DNA of 64,000 bases from Symbiodinium natans. Its lineage: Eukaryota; Sar; Dinophyceae; Suessiales; Symbiodiniaceae. The notes under the pieces were generated by a model. It searched no databases, was not told the origin of the DNA, and saw only the letters and a list, made by a program, of their open reading frames with translations. Each line of letters opens with the position of its first letter. Position 1 is the first letter of the stretch. The position numbers were made by a program, and so were the translations under genes. The DNA lies in assembly GCA_905221605.1 (NCBI GenBank), contig CAJNDS010002557.1, positions 817,169 through 881,168 of the forward strand, read 5' to 3'. Shown here one piece after another: positions 32,740 through 43,515 of the stretch.

Positions 32740-35345
32740 CATGCATTGTAATGGTATGGCGTAATGTTTTTGTTTTTTTTGAAGACAGTGACGTCGTCCA
32801 CGTGGCCCGCTTTGTTTTGCTTCTAGGGCACAGGCAACGCAAATGCGTGGCGTCATGCTGTGGTCTTTGTTCCAGAGAGGGATGTAGACCGCGTGGCCTT
32901 CTTTGTTGTGCTTCCCGAGCACAGGCAGCGTACTGGCGTGGCTAGAGGCATTCAGGGCATCTCTGCCGCATGTCAGGTAACATCATGCTGTGGTCAGTGC
33001 GCGGAACAGGGACAGAAGGAGGAAGGGTTCAATATGTAATCTTCGGTTATGAGCCTTTAGTAATCATCATCCGACCGCGCGGAGGATGTGGAACTAGCTA
33101 GGGTCTGGCAGCTGGCCTTGCTGTGCTTGTCCGGATCTGCTCTCATCACGCGTTTGCAGAAGCATGCCTTGTTTCCGGAGCACAGGCGCCGGAATGGCGT
33201 GGCGTCATGTTGTGGTTTTTGTTCCAGAGAGGGGCGTAGTCCGCGTGGCCTTCTTTGTTGTGCTTCCCGAGCACAGGCAGCGTAGGCATTGAGGGCATCT
33301 CTGCGAAGTGTCGAGTAACATCATGCCGTGGTCAGTGGGAGGAAGGGTTCAATATGTGCTCTTCGGCTATGTGAGCCTTTAGCAATCATCATCCGACCGT
33401 TCGGATGATGTGAACTAGCTAGGGTCCGGCGGCTGGCCTTCCTGTGCTTGTCAGGGTCTGCTCGCATCATGCGTTTGCAGGCGGAACAGAAAGCATGCTT
33501 TGCTTCCAGGGCACAGGCGCCGTAGTGGCGTGGCGTCATGTTGTGGTTTTTGTTCCAGAGAGGGACGTAGTCCGCGTGGCCTTCTTTGTTTTGCTTCCCA
33601 GGCAGCGTACTGGCGTGGCTAGAGGCATTGAGGGCATCTCTGCTAAGTGTCGAGAACCATCATGCCGTGGTCAGTGGGAGGAAGGGTTCAATATGTGCTC
33701 TTCGGTGGTCAGGGTCTGCTCTCATCATGCGTTTGCAGGCGGAACAGAAAGCATGCTTTGCTTCGAGGGCACAGGCGCCGTGGTGGCGTGGCGTCATGTT
33801 GTGGTTTTTGTTGCAGAGAGGGACGTAGTCCGCGCGGCCTTCTTTGTTGTGCTTCCCGAGCACTGGCAGCGTACTGGCGTGGCTAGAGGCATTGAGGGCA
33901 TGTCGGCCAAGTGTCAGGTAGCATCATGCTGTGGTCAGTGCACGGAACAGGGACAGAAGGAGGAAGGGTTCAAGCTGTAATCTTCGGTTATGAGCCTTTC
34001 TCATCATGCGTTTGCAGAAGCATGCTTTGCTTCCAGGGCACAGGCACCGTAATGGCGTGGCGTCATGTTGTGGTTTTTGTTCCAGAGAGGGGCGTAGTCC
34101 GCGTGGCCTTCTTTGTTGTGCTTCCCGAGCACAGGCAGCGTAGGTGTTGAGGGCATCTCTGCTAAGGGTCGAGTAACATCATGCCGTGGTCAGTGGGAGG
34201 AAGGGTTCAATATGTGCTCTTCGGTTATATGAGCCTTTAGCAATCATCATCCGACCGTTCGGATGATGTAGAACTAGCTAGGGTCCGGCGGCTGGCCTTG
34301 CTGTGCTTGTCAGGGTCTGCTCTCATCATGCGTTTGCAGGCGGAACAGAAAGCATGCTTTGCTTCCAGTGCAAAGGCGCCGTAGTGGCGTGGCGTCATGT
34401 TGTGGTTTTTGTTCCAGAGAGGGACGTAGTCCGCGCGGCCTTCTTTGTTGTGCTTCCCGAGCACTGGCAGCGTACTGGCGTGGCTAGAGGCATTGAGGGC
34501 ATCTCTGCCAAGTGTCAGGTAACATCATGCTGTGGTCAGTGCACGGAACAGGGACAGAAGGAGGAAGGGTACAAGCTGTAATCTTCGGTTATGAGCCTTT
34601 CTCATCATGCGTTTGCAGAAGCATGCTTTGCTTCCAGGGCACAGGCGCCGTAGTGGCGTGGCGTCATGTTGTGGTTTTTGTTCCAGAGAGGGACGTAGTC
34701 CGCGCGGCCTTCTTTGTTGTGCTTCCCGAGCACTGGCAGCGTACTGGCGTGGCTAGAGGCATTGAGGGCATCGCTGCCAAGTGTCAGGCAACATCATGCT
34801 GTGGTCAGTGCACGGAACAGGGACAGAAGGAGGAAGGGCTCAAGCTGTAATCTTCGGTTATGAGCCTTTCTCATCATGCGTTTGCAGAAGCATACTTTGC
34901 TTTCAGGGCACAGGCGCCGTAGTGGCGTGGCGTCATGTTGTGGTTTTTGTTCCAGAGAGGGACGTAGTCCGCGTGGCCTTCTTTGTTGTGCTTCCCGAGC
35001 ACTGGCAGCGTACTGGCGTGGCTAGAGGCATTGAGGGCATCTCTGCCAAGTGTCAGGTAACATCATGCTGTGGTCAGTGCACGGAACAGGGACAGAAGGA
35101 GGAAGGGTTCAAGCTGTAATCTTCGGTTATGAGCCTTTCTCATCATGCGTTTGCAGAAGCATGCTTTGCTTCCAGGGCACAGGCGCCGTAGTGGCGTGGC
35201 GTCATGTTGTGGTTTTTGTTCCAGAGAGGGACGTAGTCCGCGTGGCCTTCTTTGTTGTGCTTCCTGAGCACAGGTAGCATACTGGCGTGGCTAGAGGCAG
35301 TGAGGGCACTACCGCCAAGTGCCAGGTAACATCATGTTGTGGTCA
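32740..35345 (+). repeat. Tandem satellite of about 269-bp units
   Basis: Words such as TCATCATGCGTTTGCAGAAG, GTGGCGTGGCGTCATGTTGT and GGGACGTAGTCCGCGTGGCC recur about nine times. The last units (starts near 34602, 34871, 35140) are exactly 269 bases apart; earlier ones are 258-321 apart through small insertions and deletions. Each unit has an open frame of about 110 codons on the plus strand, but the units differ like plain repeats and I do not call it a gene. The same unit recurs, in the same orientation, at 49640-49890 and 50133-50275, on the far side of the giant gene. Confidence 0.9.
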
Positions 35346-36240
35346 GTGCGCGGAGCAGGGACAGAAGAATGAATGCTGTATTGAGCAGTCTTCGGGTCTG
35401 AGGCTTTCGTAGTCCGAACGCTCGGATGATGTGTTTGTTGCCAGCGGCCGGGTGGCTTGCCTTGCTATGCCCGCCAGGATCTGATTTCCTTGCGGATGTG
35501 TGGGCGGGAGAAAAGGAAACCTTGGTAGGCATAGAGTAAAACTTGTCTTTGTTCGGATGGTGTTTATCAAGGGAGCCGGGGGAAGTGCACACGTGTCCAT
35601 GTGTCGACAGTAAGCGAAAGGCCTGAAACGAGAATCAGCCCTTACCTTTATGCAAGCTGTGTGTCGCGGAGGTCGTGAGCATCGCGGTTGTGGTGGAGGC
35701 GCACCTTCCTACGAGGCCGGCCAGACGTGCAGTCTGTGGATCATTGAAGACTAAGCATCAACGACGTGGGTTGTCTAGAGAGGCGTTGCACCGTCGGGAA
35801 AGGGACTGTGTTTTGATGTATCCATTTTGTCTCCAGTAGCGGCAGCATGTCTGCAGGAGCAGGTCATCCCACTGCCGTCTAAGAAGAAGACCGAGGCGCA
35901 GTGTGTTGCAGACAAGTTGAGACGCAGGAACACGACATGCGTCGGTTGCAGCACTGTGCTGCAGAACCTTGACTGCCTTGTGAAACACCAGAGAAAACTT
36001 CCGTCGTTCGTCACGGCTCAAGTTTGCTTGAGCCTTCAAACTTATCGCAACCGCGTTGCAGCTTTCATGCACATATCATGAAATTTACTAGCGGTGCTGT
36101 GCTGCATACCAGTTTGTTAGCTGAGCAAACTCGGTGAGTAGCTGCCTGTGTGAGAGCTGACGCAAGCCAAGGTGCTATCTAATCGCCTTCAGGCTTTCCG
36201 AATCCCAGCAGTCTCTAGGCAGAGCAAGAGGTAGCGATTG
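35346..36240 (+). other. Stretch with one exon-like segment
   Basis: A plus-strand open frame (about 35850-36081) contains CVGCSTVLQNLDCLVKHQRK, which could be a C2H2-like finger (C-x2-C, then C and H), and ends at a TGA. It may be a 5' exon or a relic of the giant element. The rest shows nothing recognisable. Confidence 0.3.
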
Positions 36241-36247
36241 CAAGGAG

Positions 36248-36462
36248 ATGGAAGGTCGTTTGCGGCGAAGGCAAAGATTCAGGCAAGGAAGGAGCCCACT
36301 CAGGACCATGATGCGCTTCTCGAAGTGTCAGTGGTTCGCGGATGATGACGTCGAGTTACTTGGGCAGGAGATGGGTAGGACGCAATGGCGACATACGCGT
36401 TGCGGCATGTGTCAGCCCCACGTAGAAGCAGAGGCTGGGGCCGATCGTGGAGAAGGACGCAG
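36248..36462 (+). CDS. Exon-like segment ending in a GTGAGT donor
   Basis: An ATG at 36248 opens a frame containing MMRFSKCQWFADDDVELLGQ and CGMCQPH. The frame runs to GGACGCAG|GTGAGT, a strong donor, so this looks like a first coding exon. It may begin the transcript of the giant gene, but no continuous path to 38.9 kb could be traced. Confidence 0.35.
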
Positions 36463-37059
36463 GTGAGTATCGTGCGTCCCGCAGACGCTCTCGATGGAAA
36501 CAGACATGTAGGTGAGTCAACGTGATCGGGATTCAGTGAGGCATCATCGACCAGGGGTGGCGGGTCGTGAGGCTCTGGCGAATCCATCAGTATGCTTGTG
36601 AGCTGGCGTGTGTGTGAGTGTGTGCAGATGAGGAACCTTGAGCAAGAGTGTGTTATTGTGCTCAGCACTGTGACACAGTAGGGCGACAACGAGATTCCCT
36701 GTGACGTCGTCTCCGACAGCAGGACTGTTGTAGGAAGAGGAAGTGTGTGCAGAATCAGTTTCATTCGAAAGCAGAATCGATGCCAATGTACAGAAGTTGC
36801 ACATTTGCCCACGAGGCTCCAAGGAGAAGCAGCGGACCTGTTGCCGCTCGACGCTGCAGTAGCAGCGAGTGGGTGGAGACAGCTCTAGAAAGATATAGGT
36901 AGAAGCTGGGTCACGATGCAGCGGTATGTCGAGTAAATTTGCTCTGCAGGGATGCTGAACGGTAATGGCCAATGGCAAAAGACCGCGTAGGACACCCAGG
37001 CTATGATGTGCCATGCGAGTGTTGAACCGCAGTCATCTTGAGGGGTTTCCGTCTGCAAG

Positions 37060-37153
37060 GTCCCAAGTCGCCCCGGGCTTCGAGCGCGTTATCCCGTCGA
37101 TGCAGCTCGGCTTGCAGGGGAAGCCACCGAAGCTCGACCTCCCAGGTTTCAAG
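37060..37153 (+). CDS. Exon-like segment between splice sites
   Basis: TCTGCAAG|G acceptor, an open frame with VAPGFERVIPSMQLGLQGKP and KLDLPGFK, then an AAG|GTACGC donor. The composition and both sites fit a true 94-nt exon. Product unknown. Confidence 0.4.
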
Positions 37154-37399
37154 GTACGCGCGTAGGCTAGGAGTTGGCGCAAGTGTTGCAGAGACTGTGA
37201 TGCGCGTAAGGCAGACGGGCTCACTACGCATGAAGCCGATTCTCGATTTAACGAAGGAGACATTGTGTGTTAGCGTGGCAATTCAAAATTTTGTAGCGAG
37301 TCGAGGCAAGGGGACGCAATGTCCCCTCATGTCTGCGTGGACGAGTTTTTAACGAGCACGCAAAGCGCTCGGTGGTAGCCGCATTGCGGACTGTCTCTC

Positions 37400-38215
37400 G
37401 CGGCAATGCACGTGCAAGGTCGGAGGCCGCCAGTCCGGCCGCCGTCGTCGCAAGCGAAATAATGTGGCGAGTCAGCAGCAAGACATGTCAGAGAAAGGTT
37501 AGCCGGGTAATGTCTATGTTTAGCCAGGGGCGGGTGCTTCATGGTGGGAAAGAGCTTCTTGTTTGCTGTCGTCGTTGCTGTTCAGGAACGGGATGGAGGA
37601 GGCAGACGATGCAGATCGCGTTCCGGAGGATATTGCAGATGCAATTCTGTATCTTGTCCATTACAAGCAAGAATGACAGGCAGCACACACTAACGATGCG
37701 CCAATGTCGCGAGATGGAAAGATAGACTGAGGTCATTCTTGCTCTGCTTCGAGCCAACCGCCACCCAGGAGAAGCTGAAGTCTCAGCACGCTTTATCGAT
37801 TAGATGTTTTCTGTGTATAGCAGTGCACGAGGTCGGAGGCCGCTAGTCCGGCCGACGACCGTGCCGGCGCAGGTTTGCCTCCCGTCTGAGACCGCAGCAA
37901 GGGAAGGGCCTTACAGACAGCGGCAACCCGCATGCATAAAGTCGGATACGCCGTCGCGGTTGCTGTTCAGGAACGGTGTCGACAAGGAAGAAGATGCAGA
38001 TCGCGTCCCGGATGACATCGCGGATGCACTCCTGTGTCCTGTCTAGTAGAAGAAAGACGGACAGGTAGCGCACACAACGATGCTGCAGCATCGCGACATG
38101 GAAAAGTCGTCTCACAGCTACGGAGGTCATTCTTGCTGTGCTTCGAGCCGACTGCCGCCCAGGAGAAGCCGCTGCCTCAGAATGTTGCGTGGACTAGATG
38201 TCGTATTTGTTGAAG
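37400..38215 (+). repeat. Diverged tandem duplication with a conserved exon
   Basis: Two copies of about 410 bases (37400-37810 and 37820-38215) share GGTCGGAGGCCGC, AGTCCGGCCG, TTGCTGTTCAGGAACGG and GGTCATTCTTGCT. In both, the frame after TTGCTG keeps the protein pattern LFRNG..., DADRVP, DIADA, L, although many third positions differ. That is the sign of an exon that was under protein selection. Each frame ends at a stop soon after. Confidence 0.5.
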
Positions 38216-38948
38216 TAGATGTCAAAGGTCGATGTACGCGTGTGGCTGATCTAAAACACGCGGAACCGCGTATGGGCGCAGTCAGACATGGAATATTTCG
38301 GACAGTGGTGCGGAGCGAGTCGGAGGACCGTTTTCGAGATGGAGAGTATGGAGGAATCGCAGGCAGCCACCAGGACGACGATTTGCTCCTGGGCAAGATA
38401 TAGCGAGCAGCATCTTGTCTATGGTGGTACAAAAGAAACAGCATGCTTGTCTAGGGAGACACAACGGCTTCTGCAAGGCAGAGGCCGGGCGTGGTTTGTT
38501 AGTGGCAAGGCAATTTGGTTGGTGTGGCGTCACTACGCAGGTGCCCGGAACAGGGCACCGGTGGAGTCTCTGGGACCTCTTGGCCAAGAGCATCTACTTG
38601 CGCCATGTGCCACGCACACGCGGTGGACCTGTCGCCACAGTGGCAGAGACTGCACCAAGGGTCTTATTACGTGACAGGCTTCACAGGAAGTAAAAGATAA
38701 TACGTGGCGAGTGTGGCTGACTCAGGCGACTTCGCGGTGGGCCCGGATCACGAGACAGGCCTGGAGTCGGCGCTGCAATCGGATGAGGCAGCGTTCCAGA
38801 ATCTTGGATTGCAAGATTGGGCTGTTTTTTTCTGGAAGGCTCAACATAGTCTAGTCTGCAGGCATGTTCTTCTACAAGAAGTCGTATCAGTACGACTTCC
38901 CGGATCGTGCCTAAGCGGCATGCAGTGCTGCGGCGCAAGAAGTAAAGG
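38216..38948 (+). other. Stretch with unresolved coding fragments
   Basis: Plus-strand fragments look coding: LWDLLAKSIYLRHVPRT near 38570, SGDFAVGPDHETGLESALQ near 38720, and MFFYKKSYQYDFPDRA near 38864 after a TGCAG|G site. They lie in different frames and I could not connect them. They could be exons of the 5' end of the giant gene or decayed remains. Confidence 0.3.
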
Positions 38949-39436
38949 GTGAAAGTCGTTGTATTCTGTCCACCGCAAGGGGCCGAGAGGAACTATGCGG
39001 ATGTGTGCCTCGTGGACGTGCTACGCGCCCACGGCTACAAGGTTGACTATGAGGCAGATGGCCCGTTCTGGGCCATGCAGGACGGAAACCGCTTCCTGGA
39101 AGCGCAGGGGCCTCTTGGACCGCACCCGGTGCATGTGAATGTGCGGCCGCCCAGTGGAGACTAGTGATGTCTTTGCATGAGGAAAATGGTCAGCCGCACG
39201 ACCTGGAGCCGTCTCTCTGCCATGCTCAACGGCGAGTTCATATTGACTGTGGGCAACCATTTCATCGCGCTGCGGAAGAATGATGGCTGTCTAGAGGTGA
39301 ACTTTGGGCGCCGGACGCACGAGTGGCAAAGCGCGTGCCGCTGGCAGACGAGTGTGCCCATTGGTTTCGCAGAGGATATCGGCCAGTGGCTGATTGACCC
39401 GGTAGCGTGCTCTGGACTGTTTATCATTCAGGACCC
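38949..39436 (+). CDS. Josephin-like cysteine-protease segment (5' part of the giant gene)
   Basis: Two stretches in the same frame (38949-39161 and about 39182-39436) are separated by TAG TGA and are probably joined by a short intron. The first has NYADVCLVDVLRAHGYKVDY, like the helix following the active-site region in Josephin-type deubiquitinases. The second has EFILTVGNHFIALRKNDG, then VNFG. In Josephin domains a catalytic His sits in such an H[WF]..[LV]R motif and an Asn/Asp follows about 15 residues on; here the spacing is 14. The catalytic Cys should lie upstream, and I could not identify it. The call is therefore tentative. Linkage to the F-box exon downstream is likely (same strand, gap of about 100 nt) but the junction is not resolved. 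Confidence 0.4.
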
Positions 39437-39517
39437 CGTGCATGTCGGAAAGTGTAGACACTTTGTGTTCGAGAAAGTATTCCTGCAGAGCGGTTTCTTC
39501 TCTCATACCGAAGTTAT

Positions 39518-42500
39518 GTGGAGCATATGTGTAATTTGCACACGTTTTCCTTGAAGGACATTGATGCTGCGCAGGATGGTGGGCGAGATCTCGTCGGCGG
39601 CAGTGTCGCTGATGTCCCCAGCCAGGTGAGTAAGGAGATCGTCCGCAACATCGGGGACTTGCGGTCCGTGGCGCAAATGGAACGTGTGTGCAGAGACTTT
39701 CGGGATCTAGTCACGCAGCCTGACGTGTGGTCCGGGCGCAACGCTGGCGCACTCCCCGCAGATGTGTTGCAGGCCAAGTGGCTGACTGGCGGCGTGTCCT
39801 CTCTTGGCAGCGCAGTCGCCACGTCTCGCGTGCTGGCATTAGAGTGGCCGGTCCGAGCCACATGCACGAATCTGTGTGGATCCTCTTACCGTTCTTGGCG
39901 GACAAAGCAAGCGGCAGTGTCGCCTGTGTACTTCGAGCTCTGTGCCGTGGACGAGATCGACCGGTGTGTCATCTCCGTCGGCAGCCCTAGGGCGGCAGAC
40001 AGCGACGCCTCCCAGGACCGCTGCTGGTGTCACATCTTGCGCCCATTCGAAGACACAATGGCGATTGAGATGGGTCACAATCACCGAGGTGAACCCAATG
40101 CCGCGCACTTTGCTTGGGTGCCATCCGTAGCTCCGGAAAGATTACTGCAGGTGCAGTGGTGGAATCAGGCTCTAGAGGTCTTGCTGGATGGCCACACGAT
40201 TGGATCGGTCTCTCTTGGAGAGTGCAGTATTCCGCAATGGTCTGAGGTGGTAGTGTCCACTTTCGGTCCAATGCAGTTGCCTGGGATGTCAGGTGGAAGC
40301 AGAAGCCGCTTTCTTCGCACAGAGGTCGGGACCCAGTCGCTCATCCGCCGAGAGGATGCGCGTGCTGGGAGCCCCGACTTCTGTACGTGCGCTCATCTGC
40401 AAACTTCTTTTCTGCAGGACCTGGCAGATTTCCTGGCAGTTGGGTCGTGCAACCATTTCCTCCGACAGTCCATACAAGAGAGCCATTTCTGGCAAGGAGT
40501 GGACCTGGACTTGACAGACCATCTCAGTGTTCCTTTTCGACGCAGGAGTTTTTTTGTGCATCTTCTTGGAGCGTGGTCGAGGGGTATCAGAAGTTTATCG
40601 TGTCCGCACAACTTCTTGCACTACCTCTCCGCGCTGGACGGAAAATTATTTCTGCGGGGGAAAGGCGAATACCTTCCCTGCGTAGTCGGACCGCGCCAAG
40701 TCCCAGCCTCCAACAGAATTATCTACTGGAGATCGGAGAGGCAGACCTGTGGCTCTGTCGCCTTGGAGTGCTCCGTCCCTGCAGGAGCTTTGTTCCTGGT
40801 ACTGGCTCTGCGCCGTGCCGAACATGGGAGCACACCGGACAACAGCACGTGCGTCGTGCTGCGGAAGCCACTAGATCCTGCAGGAGGAATACAGTTCCGA
40901 TTGTCCGATGGACTGCGCGTCCCAGTTCCGATTCCCAGTTTCATGTCCTCGACCCGAGCCAGCACACACAAGTTCGAGTTCCGGTGGCAAACTGGGTTTT
41001 TGGAATTCCTCTTTGAGGGCCAGCTCGTCAGCACAGTGCCCCTGACACAGCAGCAGGATGTGGAGCCGTGGGTCCGTGCAGCGGCTATGTGCGTGGCATC
41101 TCCCGCGCGCACACGCACTGATTTTCAAATACATTTATTGCCTTTCCAATACTGCGCCTCCTTCGGTCATCCGACATGCGCCTACTGCCCGATGACGAGC
41201 CTTGCCTGCTGTCAGGCTTGCCAGCACTGGTTTTGTCAAGAACATGGCCTCAGTGGCAGCGACATGTGCCTCTCCTGCATGCCAGAATCCTTTCTAGAGG
41301 ATCGCTTGGCCGGGACCTCGCTCCCAGAGCCGGCTGGCTGGAGAGCGGCGGTAGAAGGACGTCGGCTGGTCGCTCTTCGACGTCAATATTTACGTTTTTC
41401 AGGCGATGCAGCAGCCTTCGACCTCCTGTGCGAGCGAATACAAAGTGTGGAAGAACAGATGTGCGCTGCCGAGACAGACGATTTCTGCGCAAGAGAGGAG
41501 CTTCGCACGCAACTGGACGATGTTGCCTTCCAAAGACTTGCGCGAGCTATCAACAGTCTGGAGACGGGCGGTTTCTTCACAGTGAGCAGAAGCTGCCGAA
41601 GCATGGCTGGACAGAATAGTCTGATCGATTTCGGCTTGCAGACTTGTCTGCCAGAGTGCTTGCGAACAGGTCGGTGGCCACGGTCAGTGTGCGTGGCAAC
41701 GCCGCAGTCTCTCAATGTGGAGAAACTGGCAGGGATTGATGTGCTGGATGTTCTTGCAATCTTGCATCCACACGGCCGAGACGCACACCTCCAGTTTCGC
41801 GATCTGGATCACTCGTACACCTGGCAAGGTCGCAGGGTTTCTACGTCGGTAACGGGGCTGATTCATTCTTTGGCTGCACGGTTCCATGCACCTGAAGCAT
41901 TGCGCGCGATGCGCAGCGGCAGGAACTGGCCCAGACCGGAATACGTCGCATCTGACATGGTACAGCAGCTACGAGCCGTTCTACGGACGGACGGGCCGGC
42001 TGAATCCGAACTGCTGCGCCTTTTGGCAGAGCCTCGGGTTGATGTGGAGGCTGTCTGCAGGCGGCTGCGCGATCTGATCTGGACTCACCCAGGGTACGAA
42101 TATCTTGCCACCGTGGCGAGCTTGACAGATGCGGACATTCTCCAGCAGTGGGAGGGCAATCGCAGAGTCGCGGCAGCCGCCGGAACCTGGATGCATGCCA
42201 AATGTGAGTGCTTACTCAATGGAGGCCAGGTCCCGACAAACTCACCCGAGATGTGCATGTTCCTCAAATTCCTTCGCGAGTTCCAAGCAGAGGGCTGGAT
42301 ATTCAGGAGGACAGAGTGGACCATCTACGCAGACGCGGAGGATCTAGCCGGCTCCATCGATGCCGTTGCTGCGCGCGGCGCGGACATCTGCCTCTTAGAT
42401 TGGAAGAGAACAAAGCAGCTGGCTTCGAAAGATGCTAGTTTCGGCCGCTGCCTTCAGCATCCTCTGGAAGCTCTCCCGGACACCGTCCTATGGCACTACC

Positions 42501-43515
42501 GGGTTCAGTTAAACATATATGCTTGGATTCTCCGGACATATTACGAGGTGAATGTCACGGACCTGCGTGTCGTCTGTCTCCATCCAGACAACGGCTTCTC
42601 TGCTCTGGTCATTGAAGTTCCGCTTTTGTTCGACTGCATAGATCATCTCATGTCTTGGCGACGAGACGACTTGCAGTCGCAAATGCTTTTGACCGCGGAG
42701 CCAGTGGATGATCTGCGGGCAGGAAGCCAGGAAAGTGACATGTCCTTCTCGCGGAGAGTGGAACTGGAGCTCGAAGCTGGCCTGCTGGACGAGACGCCGC
42801 CTGCGGCAGCGCCTGTGCCGAAGAGAGCGCGAACTGACCTTGCTGGGAAGCAGTCTGACGTGGATACGGCAGTCTCGGACTTCATGCGGATAGAGATCGA
42901 CGACCTGATGCTAGGACACGAGGTCGAGACACCCACAGAGGACGGCGACATTCTTCTGGAAGTTCAACGAAATCGCCTGGCCGTTGAGAGTTTCCCAGGG
43001 AGCGGACCGTGGACGACGGACTTCCAGCACATTGTCCAAGGTGCCTTGGCCGTCCAAAACCTTCGTCTGCTGGACATAAGCAGAAGAGAAGAAGTGCTGT
43101 TCCTGGAGCTCATTGAGGGGTGCGGGCGCCACGTTCGTGCTCATGACGGTCAGTGTTTTTTCTACTCTGCGCATGGATACTGGGCGGCGTACAATGGTGT
43201 TATCCCGCAAGGCACCCTGGCCCGGTGCAAGAGTTTCTTAATGCATCTGGAAGGCCTGTACTCCATGTTTGGAGCACAGGTTCTTCGGCGCACTGACAGC
43301 ATCCTGGCAGAGGCCCAACGGCTGCTGGAACAACACAACCAATCTTGCTCGGCTCTGTTGGCAGAATGTCTACGCGCAGCCATCTGCAGAGTTCCCACGC
43401 GCGCCAAGAAGCCAGGCCAGGAGGAAGACGAGGAGGCATGCGAAGGCCGTGGCGGCGGTGCCACTTCGTGGACCCAGGCCATGGCCAACACAATCGGGAA
43501 GCTCTACGTGAAGCT
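39518..43515 (+). CDS. Exon: two F-box/beta-sandwich modules, zinc region, PD-(D/E)XK nuclease
   Basis: About 1,332 residues. Residues 32-72 have an F-box pattern (VPSQVSKEIV to VCRDFRDLV). Residues 110-260 look like a beta-sandwich (LEVLLDGHTIGSVSL). Residues 296-335 repeat an F-box-like pattern (FLQDLADFLAVGSC to FWQGVDLDL) and 390-545 repeat the sandwich (FLEFLFEGQLVSTVPL). Residues 551-587 have paired Cys/His (CAYC, CCQAC, H, CLSC), a likely zinc fold. Residues 762-1010 form a RecB/Cas4-type nuclease: GTWMHAKCE (His893, Glu897), GSIDAV (Asp948), LLDWKRTK (Asp961, Lys963) and QLNIY (Gln997, Tyr1001), so the catalytic set is complete. Residues 1150-1330 resemble the region preceding D5-type helicases. 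The donor is AAGCT|GCGTCT. Confidence 0.65.

Noticed and set aside
33444-35277. Repeated frame of about 110 codons in the 269-bp satellite
   Set aside because: Copies start and stop at unit boundaries and differ by insertions, deletions and random changes. I treat it as a satellite, although a tandem gene family cannot be wholly excluded.
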